From: Buxus sempervirens
Taxonomy: Eukaryota > Streptophyta > Magnoliopsida > Buxales > Buxaceae
Assembly: GCA_947561395.2 (NCBI GenBank)
Contig: OX387189.1
Coordinates: 25,234,329-25,298,328, forward strand
DNA: 64,000 bases
Direction: 5' to 3'
Shown here: positions 24,202-35,052 of the stretch, in pieces
How the letters are laid out: the number at the start of each line of letters is the position of its first letter
How positions within the stretch are numbered: position 1 is the first letter of the stretch
Made by a program: the position numbers and the translations under genes
The notes under the pieces: model-generated
Databases searched by the model: none
What the model saw: only the letters and a program-made list of their open reading frames with translations
Told to the model about the DNA's origin: nothing

Positions 24202-25884
24202 CTAGCGCCCATCTTGAAATTGTTGAATTTCATTAATTACATTAATCCCTTCAGATGGTGCAACATTTATAGTAATTTTATCATGACCCTTATATCTATA
24301 TATATATATACACACACACACACACTTATATAAGTATTTAATAGCTTTCAAACCAGAGCGAATCTCAACATTGATATAACAGTTGTATCTAGAAAGAAGA
24401 TAGGGATTATAGGGGACCACCCATCGATTACCCAACACAACATTACGAACAAATGCCTGTTTGCCATTGCATCTTCTTTTGTATATGGGATATGCATCTC
24501 TTCCTTGTAATGTATTGGATGAAAATTGGTGAATATAGTGATTCTAGCACATTCCATTTCTCATGCAAACATTTTTCTTATTGAAATTTCCACAAGGTCC
24601 GTGCATTATATGTTTGATAACCAATTCATAAAGTGTGCAATCTAATTTAGGATCTGAAATCTCAGCACATACAAATCTATCATATTGATTAGGACTAGTG
24701 ATCTTGTGTTCTGATTTTAAAATTACCAACATGTGTGCATGTAGTAATCCTTTTTTTTTTTTAAATTCAACTACATGAACTTGTGCTGCAACCTTCCCAA
24801 ATATATGTTTCTTGAACAATTGGTCTTCTAAATCTTGGAGCTTTGCTCTAAAAATTCTTGCAGTCAAATCCTGCTTATCTTGTGGAAACTGGCCAGCTCT
24901 AAGTTGCTATTGAATTTCGTCCCACTCAAGAGTACATGTCATAGTGATAAATAGATCAAGTTTGCCAAATTGTTGCACCAATGCTATCACATCAAGATAT
25001 CTCCGATGCAAGTCTCTTGGGCCACCAATAAAAGATGCAGGCAAAATTATTCTTTGACCTACTTTGATGCCCCGAATTTCCCCAGTTGACACCCTATCAA
25101 CTATCCCTTGATATAATTCAGCTCTGATCATTGACTGTCCCCTTCGATAGTAGTCTAATCGAGTAGTCTCAAGTTCTATATACATATCAACCACATACTG
25201 TTGTATTAGTTGCCCAACATACAACAATACATAATGTTCTAAATCTCTTATCTTTAGTTTGTAACAATAGTATTGACGACATGAAACCTTTTCTCTACTT
25301 CTATCATCTGCATCTATAGTTTTAATTATAATAAATATACATGAATTGAAGTATAAATTACTCACTAATAGAAGTTAAAAAATAACAATAATATTTAACT
25401 TAATTTTATATTTATAAGTAAATAATTAACTTAATAAAACATTTTATAAATACCTTCTTGTTCTTGGCTGAAAATATCAAATGTTGAATTCAATCTTGGT
25501 ACACTTGAATCATGATTGGCTTTGTCATTAAAATCTTCAACTCCCGCATACCTCTGAATATATATTTTGGGATGCCATCCTAATTCTCCTTTTGGTAACA
25601 ATAAGGGATATTGTAGAAGATTATAGCAACTATAGTAATGTTTCACCCTATGAATATATCCAAAATGTGCATGCACTATAATGTCTCTTTTATGAAGCAT
25701 ATTAGGATTATTTCCTTTAATCCATATAGCAGCAACTTGATTTGCTGAAAGTGCATTGTAAACCCTTTGATCAATCTTGAAATCACTTCTAATATGGATC
25801 TCATAATCCTCCAATGACTCTATGTGTCTCAAATTGCGAAGGAATTTAACATATGGATTTTCAGACAGTACAACCATTAGCTTG
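24202..25884 (-). pseudogene. Helitron Rep (HUH endonuclease) core
   Basis: Helitron_like_N blocks are visible at 25431-25879 (RVYNALSANQVAAIW, YYSCYNLLQYPLLLP) and 24907-25365 (ELYQGIVDRVSTGE, ILPASFIGGPRDLHRRY, FITMTCTLEWDEI). The HUH motif follows as GLLHAHMLVIL within 24544-24867. The tyrosine motif that normally reads KYLYKYIYKGHD appears at 24265-24345 as KYLYK plus a Cys/Val/Tyr/Ile-rich insert before KGHD, caused by a TA/CA microsatellite. Rep nicks and joins DNA strands. AT-rich gaps and stops inactivate the frame, and the N-terminal part continues at 34183-34490 beyond the composite insertion. Confidence 0.88.
24295..24326. repeat. (TA)n(CA)n microsatellite inside the Rep tyrosine motif
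   Basis: A run of TA repeats passes directly into CA repeats. On the minus strand it is read in frame as alternating Cys-Val and Ile-Tyr codons between the conserved KYLYK and KGHD residues. Confidence 0.85.
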
Positions 25885-26026
25885 TGTAACAACTCAACCC
25901 AGCGAGGTATTATCCACTTTGGGTCTTAACCTGCACGGTTTTGTCCTCAAAAGGCGCCTCTTGAGGGTAAAACCGTGTAGGCTTAGGCCCAAAGCGGACA
26001 ATACCTCACTGGGTTGGGTCGTTACA
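25885..26026. repeat. Palindromic left LTR of the composite
   Basis: The right half matches the last ~70 bp of the other two LTRs (ending GTTGGGTCGTTACA). The left half is the inverted copy of the same sequence (starting TGTAACAACTCAACCC), so the unit is a near-perfect ~142-bp palindrome centred on GGCGCC at about 25956. The normal first half of the LTR (TGTGAAATCCCGATCCC...) is missing. Confidence 0.88.
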
Positions 26027-26439
26027 AATGGTATCAAAGCTTGCCCCAACTAGAAAGTGTGGGGGTTCGGCCCAACATGAGGACGCGTTGTCCCATGGAG
26101 GGGAGTATGTGACATCCTTATTGTCTGAGTGGGCGGGTGAATGGATAATCTTACTGAGCGAGCTATCAGGCGAGGATGTGCATATGGTTGGGATCCCACA
26201 ACGCTTGGGGATGCTATAAGTAGTCATGTGATCCCTTACAAAGCAAGAGGCCTTTTAAGGCACAACCCGAGACTAAATCCCCTTGGAACCCTCAAGTTAA
26301 GCGTGCTAAGGTGAGAGCGGTGCTCAGATGGGTGACCACTGGGAAGTTTTCTTGTGTTATCCCTTGATAACAAATCCGTGAGGGCCCATTGGGCCCAGAG
26401 TGAACAATATTTTGATAGTTATGGGTTCGGGACATTACA
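26027..26439 (+). mobile_element. Cassandra-type TRIM segment: primer site, internal domain and 3' LTR
   Basis: A primer-binding site TGGTATCAAAGC (26029-26040) is followed by a ~65-bp internal stretch, a purine tract GGAGGGGAGTA ending at 26107, and an LTR of 332 bp (26108-26439) running TGTGACATCC...GACATTACA. The LTR contains a 5S rRNA-like stretch, the hallmark of Cassandra elements. Its own 5' LTR is absent. In its place stands the palindromic LTR of the surrounding element, joined at the primer-binding site. Confidence 0.75.
26287..26368 (+). ncRNA. 5S rRNA-derived sequence within the Cassandra LTR
   Basis: The 3' two-thirds of plant 5S rRNA is recognisable, including the A-box-like AAGTTAAGCGTGCT (26294-26307) and the C-box region GATGGGTGACC (26337-26347), followed by CTGGGAAGT. 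The 5' third is diverged. In Cassandra elements this region keeps the RNA polymerase III internal promoter. It is not a genuine 5S gene, since it lies between LTR ends and has no tandem neighbours. Confidence 0.75.
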
Positions 26440-27431
26440 AATAAAATTAATAGAAGTTTTCATTCTTTGGTGATACCATTCTTTGATTTTGGAACATTAT
26501 GTTCTTTTACTACTCTTGCATGTGTTGGGGGTGTCGGTTTGGTGCTTTCTTTATTTGAGCTTATTTTATGGTTGCATATCCCACCAGGAAAGACTAGTAG
26601 AGCCCCAAACGGTGTATAGGTACCATGATCATATTAGGTCAATTAGATTTGCCTAATGATTTGATATGTCTGAATTTTGGGGGAGTTTGAGGTAATTCAT
26701 GTGTGCGCACCTAATTTTGCACAATGAAGCGCATGCAGGATGCGTGCCTTGGGACTATCGCAGTCGCCACTGCCTGAGAAGTTCAGGCAGACACAATGGT
26801 GCCTAACCGGGTCTAATTTTACGTCCGGGAAAGTCCGAAGACACCCCAGCCCACTCTGTCAGTTTGACAGGTCCCTCGGGCCTCCCTGGTTTTGAGTCAT
26901 TTATCTCACCCTGTCCTAATCTAGCATACATACTTTATTTGGGCTGAGTGGGAACCGTTGAAGGTGTAGGTCCCCTTAAATTGATTTTATCTTTTTATCT
27001 TCTTTTGGTTAAGTGGGTCGGTATGGGCCCCGTTGGAAGGCCCATTGGAATCCAAGTTGGGGTTAAGCCCATGGCCCAGTCAGGGTTATTGGATAACCCT
27101 TATTAGATTTGATTGTTTTGGTTTTGGGGTTAATTAAACATACAAATTAAGTGGGTTTAAGTTTTTAAGGCCCAATGGGCTTGGAATTGGCCCATGAGCA
27201 ATTAACCAAATGGCCTTGAGCCCATTTATTGAAAACGGGCTTTAGTTTGGGCCGGATTGAATGTGGGCCCGTTGGAAGGCCCACAAAACCTTGGTGGGCC
27301 CAAATGGGCACAATGTCTCAAAATGGGTTTGGGTTGACCCAAGAGCCCAACTAGTTCAGCTTGCACTGAAATGGGTCGGGTTGGGTCCAACCGGGTCAAG
27401 GAAATTGATTTTTTAATTATCTACAAAATTT

Positions 27432-27540
27432 GACCGCATATATAATGTGGATTGGGCAGAACCGCAGATTAAATGCGGTTTTGGCTTGCCTGCATATGAA
27501 ATGCGGTCGGGCCCGAACCGCACTGAGTATGCGATTCGAC
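27432..27540 (-). repeat. Downstream hairpin array of the ~3.0-kb solo LTR
   Basis: Four imperfect inverted repeats built on ACCGCAT...ATGCGGT, lying about 0.73 kb from the LTR 3' end on the minus strand. Confidence 0.8.
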
Positions 27541-28141
27541 CTAATTCTTTGAAAATGACCAAAATTTTGGTCGGGATCCGTTCGCTGGTTCCCTTGGGAT
27601 GTCCTCCGGTCCCTGTAGGCATCAGAACACTCTTGTAGTGGCTCAAATGCTCACTTTGAGCTCAAACTCCACTCTTTCATCAAACCATTCACACATGCTT
27701 TGACTCAATCAATGAATCAATGAAAGAACTAAACATACGAGGGATATGAAACACTAAATAACAGTAAATGAAGTCAGGGATCTAAAGGATTAAACAAGTT
27801 TTGAAAAATAGTTTAAAAATCTTAGAAATAACTAAGAAATGTATTAATGCTCCTTAGGAAGATAAGGTTTTGAAACCTCATGCAAATATTTATAGTGAAT
27901 AGAAATCGGTTCAAACAAATCTACAACTTTACACATAAATATGTGTGTGCTTACATGATGTTTATTAACAAGAAACATTTATGAACATCGAAATTAGTGA
28001 TGAAAATATGCTTGATGAATATGTCTTTTATAAAGTAAAAAGGAAAGTAATCAAGTTAGATCTTAGTCTTAAAAAAACTTACCCATATATGTATACAAAA
28101 CTTGTTGAAATACCCAAAAGAATAATGTACAAAGCTATATA

Positions 28142-31100
28142 TGTAAGCACCTCATTTTTTGCGCCCCTGGAAGTGCCGGAAATGCAAACCCTAGCTGGAA
28201 AGTCAAACCCTAAAGAGGCAAAAGTTGACTTTTTGATTGAGTAATAATTGATCACCTTGCTTTATCTCAGTGGATAGAGTACCCCGACTCGATTCCAACG
28301 CAACCGAGCTTGCTGAAATCGGAGTCCGAATGAAGGATTTACAGGCGGGTCAAACTTGAAGGGGAGCAGAAATTGACTTTCAGTTAAACCCCAGAACAGC
28401 TACCCAACTTGTCCCAGTGGACAGGTCATCCTGACACGATTCCAACGCAACTGAGTTTGCTCAAATCGGAGTCCCGGATAATAAGTTATGAGCAAAACAA
28501 GAAACCCTAAAAACTGCCAACGTGGCAAAAAAGCAGAGAAAGGTGTTTGGGGCAAATTCGTAAATAATCAGAACATTCAAAAATATCTGAGGGCATATCT
28601 GTAATTGCTCAAGGATGAGTCTGTAAATATCAAAAGATCATAAAATATCTAAGGGCAAAACTGTAATTATCTGGGGATAAATATTTAAATATCAAAAAGA
28701 TCTAAAAATGTCTCAGGGACCAATCTGCAATTACCAAGAAAGTCACCCCCACATGCTTAATTCCCCACCACATCTTTCTCTCCCTCTCTCTCCTCCATAA
28801 CTCATCCCCCATTCCCCACCACATCTTTTTTTTTTCTCTCTCTCTCTCCTTCATAAATTCATGTTCCCTATGCATCCCCACATGCATCAAACACATCACC
28901 CCATGCATCATGCACACATCATGCATTAATTCTCTCTCTCTCTCTCTCTCTCTCTCCCCCCCCCCCCCCCCATGAGCATCTCACCATGCATGCATCTTTC
29001 CCCCTCTCTCACTCTCTCTCCCCCCATGGGCATCCTCCATGTCTCACCACAACTCCCATGCCCCCATGCATTACCCCATGATAAAACGACTCCAAGAGCT
29101 TCCACCTTTCTCCAAGCTTCCACCCTTCTTCCCCAAGGAGAAAACTCTCTTCACTTTCACCCTTTCTTCACCCATACACCTTCACCACCCCACCTTGAGG
29201 CCTTGTAACTCTTCTTTTCTTTCTTCCCCTTCTTCCTCATCCCATCAAAAGGAAGAAAACTTGCTGTTGGTGGTGAAGGAAGCTTCAGCAGCCGTCCAAG
29301 CTTTAAGGAGGCTTCACCCACATTCTATAAGGGTTTAAAACCCCAAGGTGAGCATTCTACCATGATTTTATTTAACATATATGAGCATGACATGATTTGG
29401 AGCATGTAAAAGTTTATGTGTATCTTGTATTTGCTGGGGGGGGGGGGGGGGGGGGGTTAGTTATTATGCTCTTCCTCTCCATCTCCATCACTTTCTCACA
29501 ACACCGCAAGGTGTTGTCCCTCCAAGGTAAGATGAGTATGTCGAATGCACCAAAGGGAGCATGAGTGTGGTGTTTTTTCACATGTCTCCATGGTTTTCAG
29601 TTGCTGTTGGGTTAGGTTTCCATCTCATTTATTTAAAGGAGGAGCCTGTTCCTTCTCAGTTTTCTTTCCACTCCAATGTACCCCCATTAATCTCCTCTTT
29701 TCCCTTCATCTTGGTTTACTTTTTCCATTCGATGAGTTGTTGCTTTGGCATGATTAGTGGTTGAGAAATATGTATGTTTACATGTGCTAGCATGTCCCCC
29801 TTTACCCCTTTGGTCGTGGCTGTCTCCAGCATGTTCAATCACCCCCATTCCCCTCTAGTTTAGTTCATTAGCACCATGCATGAAGGCCCCGCTTTCCCTA
29901 CACTTCTCATGTGGTTTTCACTCTCGTTATCATGCTTAGATCTGGCCAAAATCTCTCTTATTGGCTGTTGTTCTTGACATTTGCATCATGTGTTTGTTAT
30001 GTTAAGCTAGTATGCATGCATGGTTATTTAGACTCACTGGTTGTGTGCGCTAACGTGATCCTCTTCTCCCTTTCTCGCTTGCTGATTTTTACCCTCTAGC
30101 ATGCCTATTGGTGTGCCTCCTCTCCCCAAACACAGCCCAACAACCGTATGCATGCAAGCCATCCCCCATGCCCATTTGTGCTATCCCCATGCATGATTAA
30201 GCATGTTTTCTTTTCATGTATAGTTGCTGTCCCACTTCCCTACAACAATTTTTTTCTCTGTTTTGTTGTTCTATTCATGTCATGATTGGTTCTCTTTGTC
30301 GACACACCATGTACATGCACACACCCACAACTTAGCGGCATGTTAAGTTACTCTCCACCCCTAGGTCACCATCTCCCTTCACATGAATTTGAGCATGAGT
30401 ACCCTTGCCCACATGCATGGTATATATCAAGATGTGTTTGGTGATGATTTGGATTGGATCATACTCATACCCTTGCTTACTTGCACTTTCCTGGCTTTGT
30501 TTCGGTTGCTGTTTTGATGGAATCAAGTGACCAAAACATGGACACATTGGTCCCTGTTGGGCTGCGGTAGGTGGCTCAAGTGAAAGGAGGCAACCTCCCA
30601 TGCTCCTCCCCCCTTCCTTGTAGAACCCACCAAAGGAGACCAAAGATGAGGGGATTCCCCATCTCCAGAACCTGTGTGGGCCTTCCCAGGGGCCCACGAA
30701 ACTTTAGAACCTTCCTAAGAAGCCCAGGAGCCCAGCCCTATGGGAAAAATCCAAAATTTAGCTTTCTGTTAGCTGATCCGACAACTCAGGTCGGATCAGC
30801 TGAATCTGTTGTGTAGCCGGCCTTGAAAGCCGGCTACAAGGGTGATTATGTGTAGCCGACAACTCAGGTCGGCTACACTGTTGTTAATATTGTTTGGTGC
30901 CTTTCTTGATTGTTCACCACTTTAATGCCATTGTTAACTAAACTAATCAAGTCAATAGGGTTTCCGGGTCACCCGGAAACCCAAGATGGGACCTGGAAAC
31001 CCAAGATGGGACTTGGACCACTGGTCCAACCGAATACATAGTGGGCCTTCCAACGGGGCCCACCAAGCCCAATGAACCCCTTTTACATGTAAATAAGCAA

Positions 31101-31980
31101 GATAAGCAAATTAACCAACTAAACTGAGTGGGCCAAACCTGATGCGGCCCACCCAAAAGCCCACTTTGTAGCATGATGTAATAATTAGCATGGTTTGGCC
31201 GAGACCACGGACCAGGGCCTATCAGGCCCGCCAAGCCCACTAACCAACCAAGTAAGGGTTCAAACTCTAACTCCAAAACCTTGGGCTTTCCAATCCAAGT
31301 CTGAACTACGGGCCCCAAACCCAGTGTCCAGCCCACTTTGGAACATTAAATTAAAGATGAATTAAAATACTTGGCAATACTTGTGTGGCCCACCCAGGGA
31401 CCTGCAAACCAATGCAGACCCACTTTTTGCATAAAAATCACTTAAGTCCCTAATTTGAACAATTAAAATGAAAATCAATTCATTTAAACCAAAACCCAAA
31501 GGGCCTCCCAGGTTTAGATGGAGGCCCACCAGGGGATATGTGGGCTTAACCAAGCCCACCATGGACACCAGGGGCCTTCCCACGGGGCCCACCCACTCAG
31601 ACTCAGACCACTTAATTAAGCAAGATAAAATTAACTAAAGGGACCCCACACCACTCAGGTGGTCCCACCAGACTTAACTGAATTGCATGCTGGATTAGGA
31701 ATCGAGTGAGAAACCACAGTGAATTGACTCAAACCAGGGAACCCACGGGACTCGTCATCTGACGGGGTGGACTGGGGTGTCTACGGACTTCCCCGGACCG
31801 TAACCGAGACCTTGCTTAGAATCTCAAGTCGTAGACCAGCCTAATAGATAAACCTAAGCACCCAGGTGTCTGCCTGTACCCCATCAGGTAGTGGCGACTC
31901 CAACCTTCCCGAATTACCCTTTAGGTGGCACGCACGAGAATCCGTGCGCCCCGCCGTGCCGCGCTTTTGACGCGCGCACA
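28142..31980 (+). mobile_element. Solo LTR, 3839 bp, nested in the preceding one
   Basis: It starts TGTAAGCACCTCATTTTTTGC and ends TTTTGACGCGCGCACA, with the perfect 5-bp duplication ATATA (28137-28141 and 31981-31985). It shares with the solo LTRs at 26702-33544 and 39905-42260 the start motif, the two GATTCCAACGCAAC blocks, the ACTTCCCCGGA block, and the CTGCCTG hairpin near the 3' end. It contains CT tracts, 16 C (28956-28971) and 21 G (29436-29456). No protein domains. Confidence 0.88.
30771..30877 (+). repeat. Three consecutive perfect hairpins in the nested solo LTR
   Basis: Perfect inverted repeats at 30771-30801 (12-bp stem AGCTGATCCGAC), 30813-30837 (9-bp stem GTAGCCGGC) and 30851-30877 (10-bp stem TGTAGCCGAC). 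All have 7-nt loops, AACTCAG in the first and third. Confidence 0.9.
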
Positions 31981-32687
31981 ATATACATGTATATGCCTAA
32001 TGGTATAATCATGTATATGTATGGGAAAGATATAGGAAAGCAACCGAATGAAATAATGAATCATTCATTCTACTTGAAAGGGAATAGGGGAAAGGAAATT
32101 ATGGGGTAGATGAGACAATGAAAGAGGACAAACCCCTCTTCAAATAGAGAGCAAATGAGTAAACTAAGTGATTTCCCGGAGTGGCTTAAGCCTTCCTTTT
32201 ACCTTATTTCCAATTGTCTCTTCCCAATATCACTTATGAGAGAGTCCCCGTGTCATGGGGACTCTCATAGTATGCAAGATGAGAATAAAAGAGGTTAGAG
32301 ATAAACAGTAAACACCAAGTATTTTAAGAGACAAGCTTACAATAATCTTATTTCATGGAATCTTAAAAGAAAGCCACCAAAACCTTTACCTTGGTGTTAC
32401 TTTTGTTCTTGAATATGTGGTGATCACCAAGTTGATGAGGACAGTAGCCTAAGAGGTCTCTTTTGCTCTGAAAATGACTTCCTCTTTGTCTTCCAATGGT
32501 CACAAGAGGAGAAAAGGGTAGGCTAGGATAGTTTAAGGGGTAAAATGGAAAAGAAAATAAGACTTGAAGGTGAGAATGAGGTGGAAGTGTTTACTGGTCG
32601 TGAGAAGCAGAGTGGGGATGAAGAGGGGGGCCAGCAACCTTGAGCAATCATGGCTGGGACCCCCTTTTATAGACAAAAATTCCGAAA

Positions 32688-32876
32688 CTGCACTTCGACT
32701 AAACCGCATTTCAAGTGCGGTTTAGCCTTGACCGCATTTGAAATGCGGTTGAGCCGCCCATGTCCGCAAATCTTCGCAAATCTGCCAGTTGTGGCCGAAA
32801 ATAAGATTTCAACCGCATTTGAAGTGCAGTTTGGTTTCAAGTGCAGTTTAGGCCAAACTGCACTTCAAATGCGGAC
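32688..32876 (-). repeat. Upstream hairpin array of the ~3.0-kb solo LTR
   Basis: Five or six inverted repeats of the form AACCGCATTTGAAATGCGGT (for example 32701-32723 and 32731-32750; diverged copies at 32811-32831 and 32855-32874). On the minus strand they end about 20 bp before the TATAAAAG box. Confidence 0.85.
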
Positions 32877-33709
32877 ACGCATGTTTTTAAAATGTGTCAT
32901 TTCAAACCACTTTTCCAATTTGATTTATAATTTGGATTCTGTCTAATTTTTTCAAAATTTTGATTATTTTAATATAAAAATCAAGATATTTTTTATAAAA
33001 ATATTATTTAATTCCGGATATTTATTTGCTGCTCCTTTTTCTGCTCTTTTGCCACCTGGGTAGTTTTCTGAAACTTTGATCGGCCATAAATTTTCCGTCC
33101 GATGTCCGATTTTAGCAAACTTAGTGGCATTGGAATCAGGTTGGAATTCCCTATCCACTGAGCTAAAGTTTGGTAGCAAATTCAGGCTTTTTAGCAGAAG
33201 TGCAAAACTGCTCCCCATAATCTCAGTTGCGTTGGAATCGTTGGAATCGTATTGGGATCCTCTATCCAATGGGATCAAGTTAGGCAACTGAATTGGGCTT
33301 GAGCAAAAAGTTAATTTCTACTCCCCACAAGTTTGACCAGCTCGTAACTTCTTCACCCGGACTCCGATTTCTGCAAACTCAGTTGCATCGGAATCGTACC
33401 GAAATTCTCTTTTCAATAAGAAGAAGTTTGATGGTCAATTCTCATCGGATCAAAAAGTCAATTTTTTAACCCTTCCGGGTTTGACTTTTCAATTTGAATT
33501 TTTATTTTCTGTATTTTTTGGGGTGCAAAAATCAGGTGTCTACATCATGGAATAGATTGGCTCTTAAGAACAAGTATTACTATACATGGGAGATCAAGGT
33601 AGAGATGAAGAAGAAGTATTCGGATTTGGTTATCACATCATGAAGTGGTAGCACGTAGGTGGTAACATGATGTGAATTTCGAGGACGAAATGATTTTTTA
33701 GGGGGAGAT

Positions 33710-33863
33710 TGTGAAATCCCGATCCCACATTGGAAACGGATGAATACCTGGTATGGTATAAGAGTCAGGGACAACACTTTAACTAGCGAGGCGCCTTTTG
33801 AGGATAAAACCGTGCGGGCTTAGGCCCAAAGCAGACAATACCTCGCTGGGTTGGGTCATTACA
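33710..33863 (+). repeat. Middle LTR of the small-LTR composite
   Basis: 154 bp, TGTGAAATCCCGATCCC...GGGTCATTACA, preceded by the polypurine tract TAGGGGGAGAT and followed by the tRNA-Met site TGGTATCAGAGC (33866-33877). Confidence 0.88.
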
Positions 33864-34023
33864 AATGGTATCAGAGCTGGATTCTGGTCCAGTAGTCCAT
33901 GACTCGTGTGGGTCCTGGCATTACCTGTAGGAAGTGGTTGGATTGATGAAGGCGAGCCCATGAGGGGCTAGCAGGCTTCTAGGTGGCCACTACACGGGGA
34001 CGTGCAGCCTTGTAGGGGGAGAT

Positions 34024-34177
34024 TGTGAAATCTCGATCCCACATTAGAAACGGATGAATACCCGGTATGGTATAAGAGTCAAGGAGAACACTCTAACTAG
34101 CAAGGCGCCTTTTGAGGATAAAACCGTGTGGGCTTAGGCCCAAAGCGGACAATACCTCACTGGGTTGGGTCGTTACA
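34024..34177 (+). repeat. Right LTR of the small-LTR composite
   Basis: 154 bp, TGTGAAATCTCGATCCC...GGGTCGTTACA, same length as the middle LTR and highly similar. It is preceded by TAGGGGGAGAT and followed by the GCTTG target duplication. Confidence 0.9.
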
Positions 34178-34182
34178 GCTTG

Positions 34183-34490
34183 GTCACGATTTCCTCTTGT
34201 AGATCCACATCTTGTAATATACTCATTATGTTTCGCAATTCATGGTATGTGTTATAGAAATATAACTGAAAATAACAGGGAGTTCTCTCTCCCGGTACAA
34301 ATGCAGGTAGATCATGGTATATCTTCCCTTGTGCACGGAAATTGTATACACCATTTCTTGAGTTTGCTAAATCCTTGTCCAATTTAACTCCAAATGATGT
34401 AAAAGAAAAAAATGCTATTATATGCTCGTATATGCCTTCAAAATACAAATGCATCACTTTCTTGAGAAGTAAATAAGTTATATAACTCAA
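34183..34490 (-). pseudogene. Helitron Rep N-terminal domain, part separated by the insertion
   Basis: The minus-strand frame has FTSFGVKLDKDLANSRNGVY, FRAQGKIYHDLP and YFQLYFYNTYHELRNI, signature blocks of the Helitron N-terminal domain. They sit directly upstream of the block that resumes at 25879, so the composite element split one reading frame at the GCTTG duplication. The frame upstream (about 34500-36100) is decayed. Confidence 0.85.
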
Positions 34491-34983
34491 ATGGAACTCT
34501 CTTTGTTGCTAATTTGATTTGCCCATTATAGCAACAAAAGGTAGGAGGTTCGTATTCAAACTTTTTTGCTCCATAGTAAGTACAAAATGGAACTCTCTTG
34601 AGGATATGTGTGACAGAACAAACTGGTTCATATAATAGTTCACCTATAAATAAAATAGCAAATATAAATTCATCAATGTATAGTTTACCTATGAAACAAT
34701 TAGTATGCCATGTATCTACTATTTGTTATAAGGCTAACCTGCAATTTCTTTACAAATTAACTGAGCATTGAGTAACCATCGCATTTGCCTATTGTCGCTA
34801 GATTCCGCAACATTATGTTCATTTAGGTCAAAGCTAATATGGTTCACTCTCCTTTTTCTATAGTCAATAACCCCTCGAATGTATTGTTTGCGGCCTTCTT
34901 CTGATAGGCGGGCGTATCGATTTCTTCTATAGATTCATTGTTGCGCATGTATTCTGTCTGGAACTCACATTTTATAAATATAA

Positions 34984-35052
34984 AGGCTATATGCATAAAT
35001 GTATGTGTGTGTGTTTTTTTGTTTGTGTGTGTGTGTATGTGTGTGTGTGTAT
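34984..35052. repeat. TG-rich microsatellite
   Basis: Interrupted TG/TATG repeats with a T-run in the middle; alternating purine-pyrimidine DNA. Confidence 0.8.

Larger units (their letters stand above)
26702..33544 (-). mobile_element. Solo LTR of a long-LTR retrotransposon, ~3.0 kb own sequence
   Basis: Read on the minus strand it starts TGTAGACACCTGATTTTTGC at 33544 and ends AATTAGGTGCGCACA at 26702, with the perfect 5-bp duplication TCATG (26697-26701 and 33545-33549). A second solo LTR with its duplication (28137-31980) splits it. A TATAAAAG box lies at 32671-32664 (minus). Repeats of the form GATTCCAACGCAACTGAG occur near the start. No polyprotein is present; the length and layout resemble LTRs of Ogre/Tat-type Ty3 elements, an inference. 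Confidence 0.88.
25885..34177 (+). mobile_element. Small-LTR retrotransposon composite with three LTRs
   Basis: It is inserted in the Helitron Rep gene with a perfect 5-bp duplication GCTTG (25880-25884 and 34178-34182). It has an abnormal left LTR (25885-26026), a middle LTR (33710-33863) and a right LTR (34024-34177). Primer-binding sites for initiator tRNA-Met follow the left and middle LTRs (26029-26040, 33866-33877), and polypurine tracts precede the middle and right LTRs. The first internal part begins with a Cassandra-type segment and ends with TTCGAGGACGAAAT just before the tract, which recalls the end of Ty3 polyproteins. Two nested solo LTRs lie at 26702-33544. No intact protein domain. 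Confidence 0.8.

Noticed and set aside
26287-26368. Functional 5S rRNA gene
   Set aside because: Truncated and diverged at the 5' end and located inside an LTR.
29039-29338. Ser/Pro-rich frames in the nested solo LTR
   Set aside because: They lie in the CT-rich leader of a repeat and are not shared with the other solo LTRs.
30947-31592. Gly/Trp-rich minus-strand frames
   Set aside because: They arise from GGCCCA-rich LTR sequence bounded by a proven target duplication; no protein similarity.
31892-31901. TGGCGACTCC as a primer-binding site following an LTR
   Set aside because: The target duplication ATATA places the element end about 80 bp further on, so the box lies inside the LTR.
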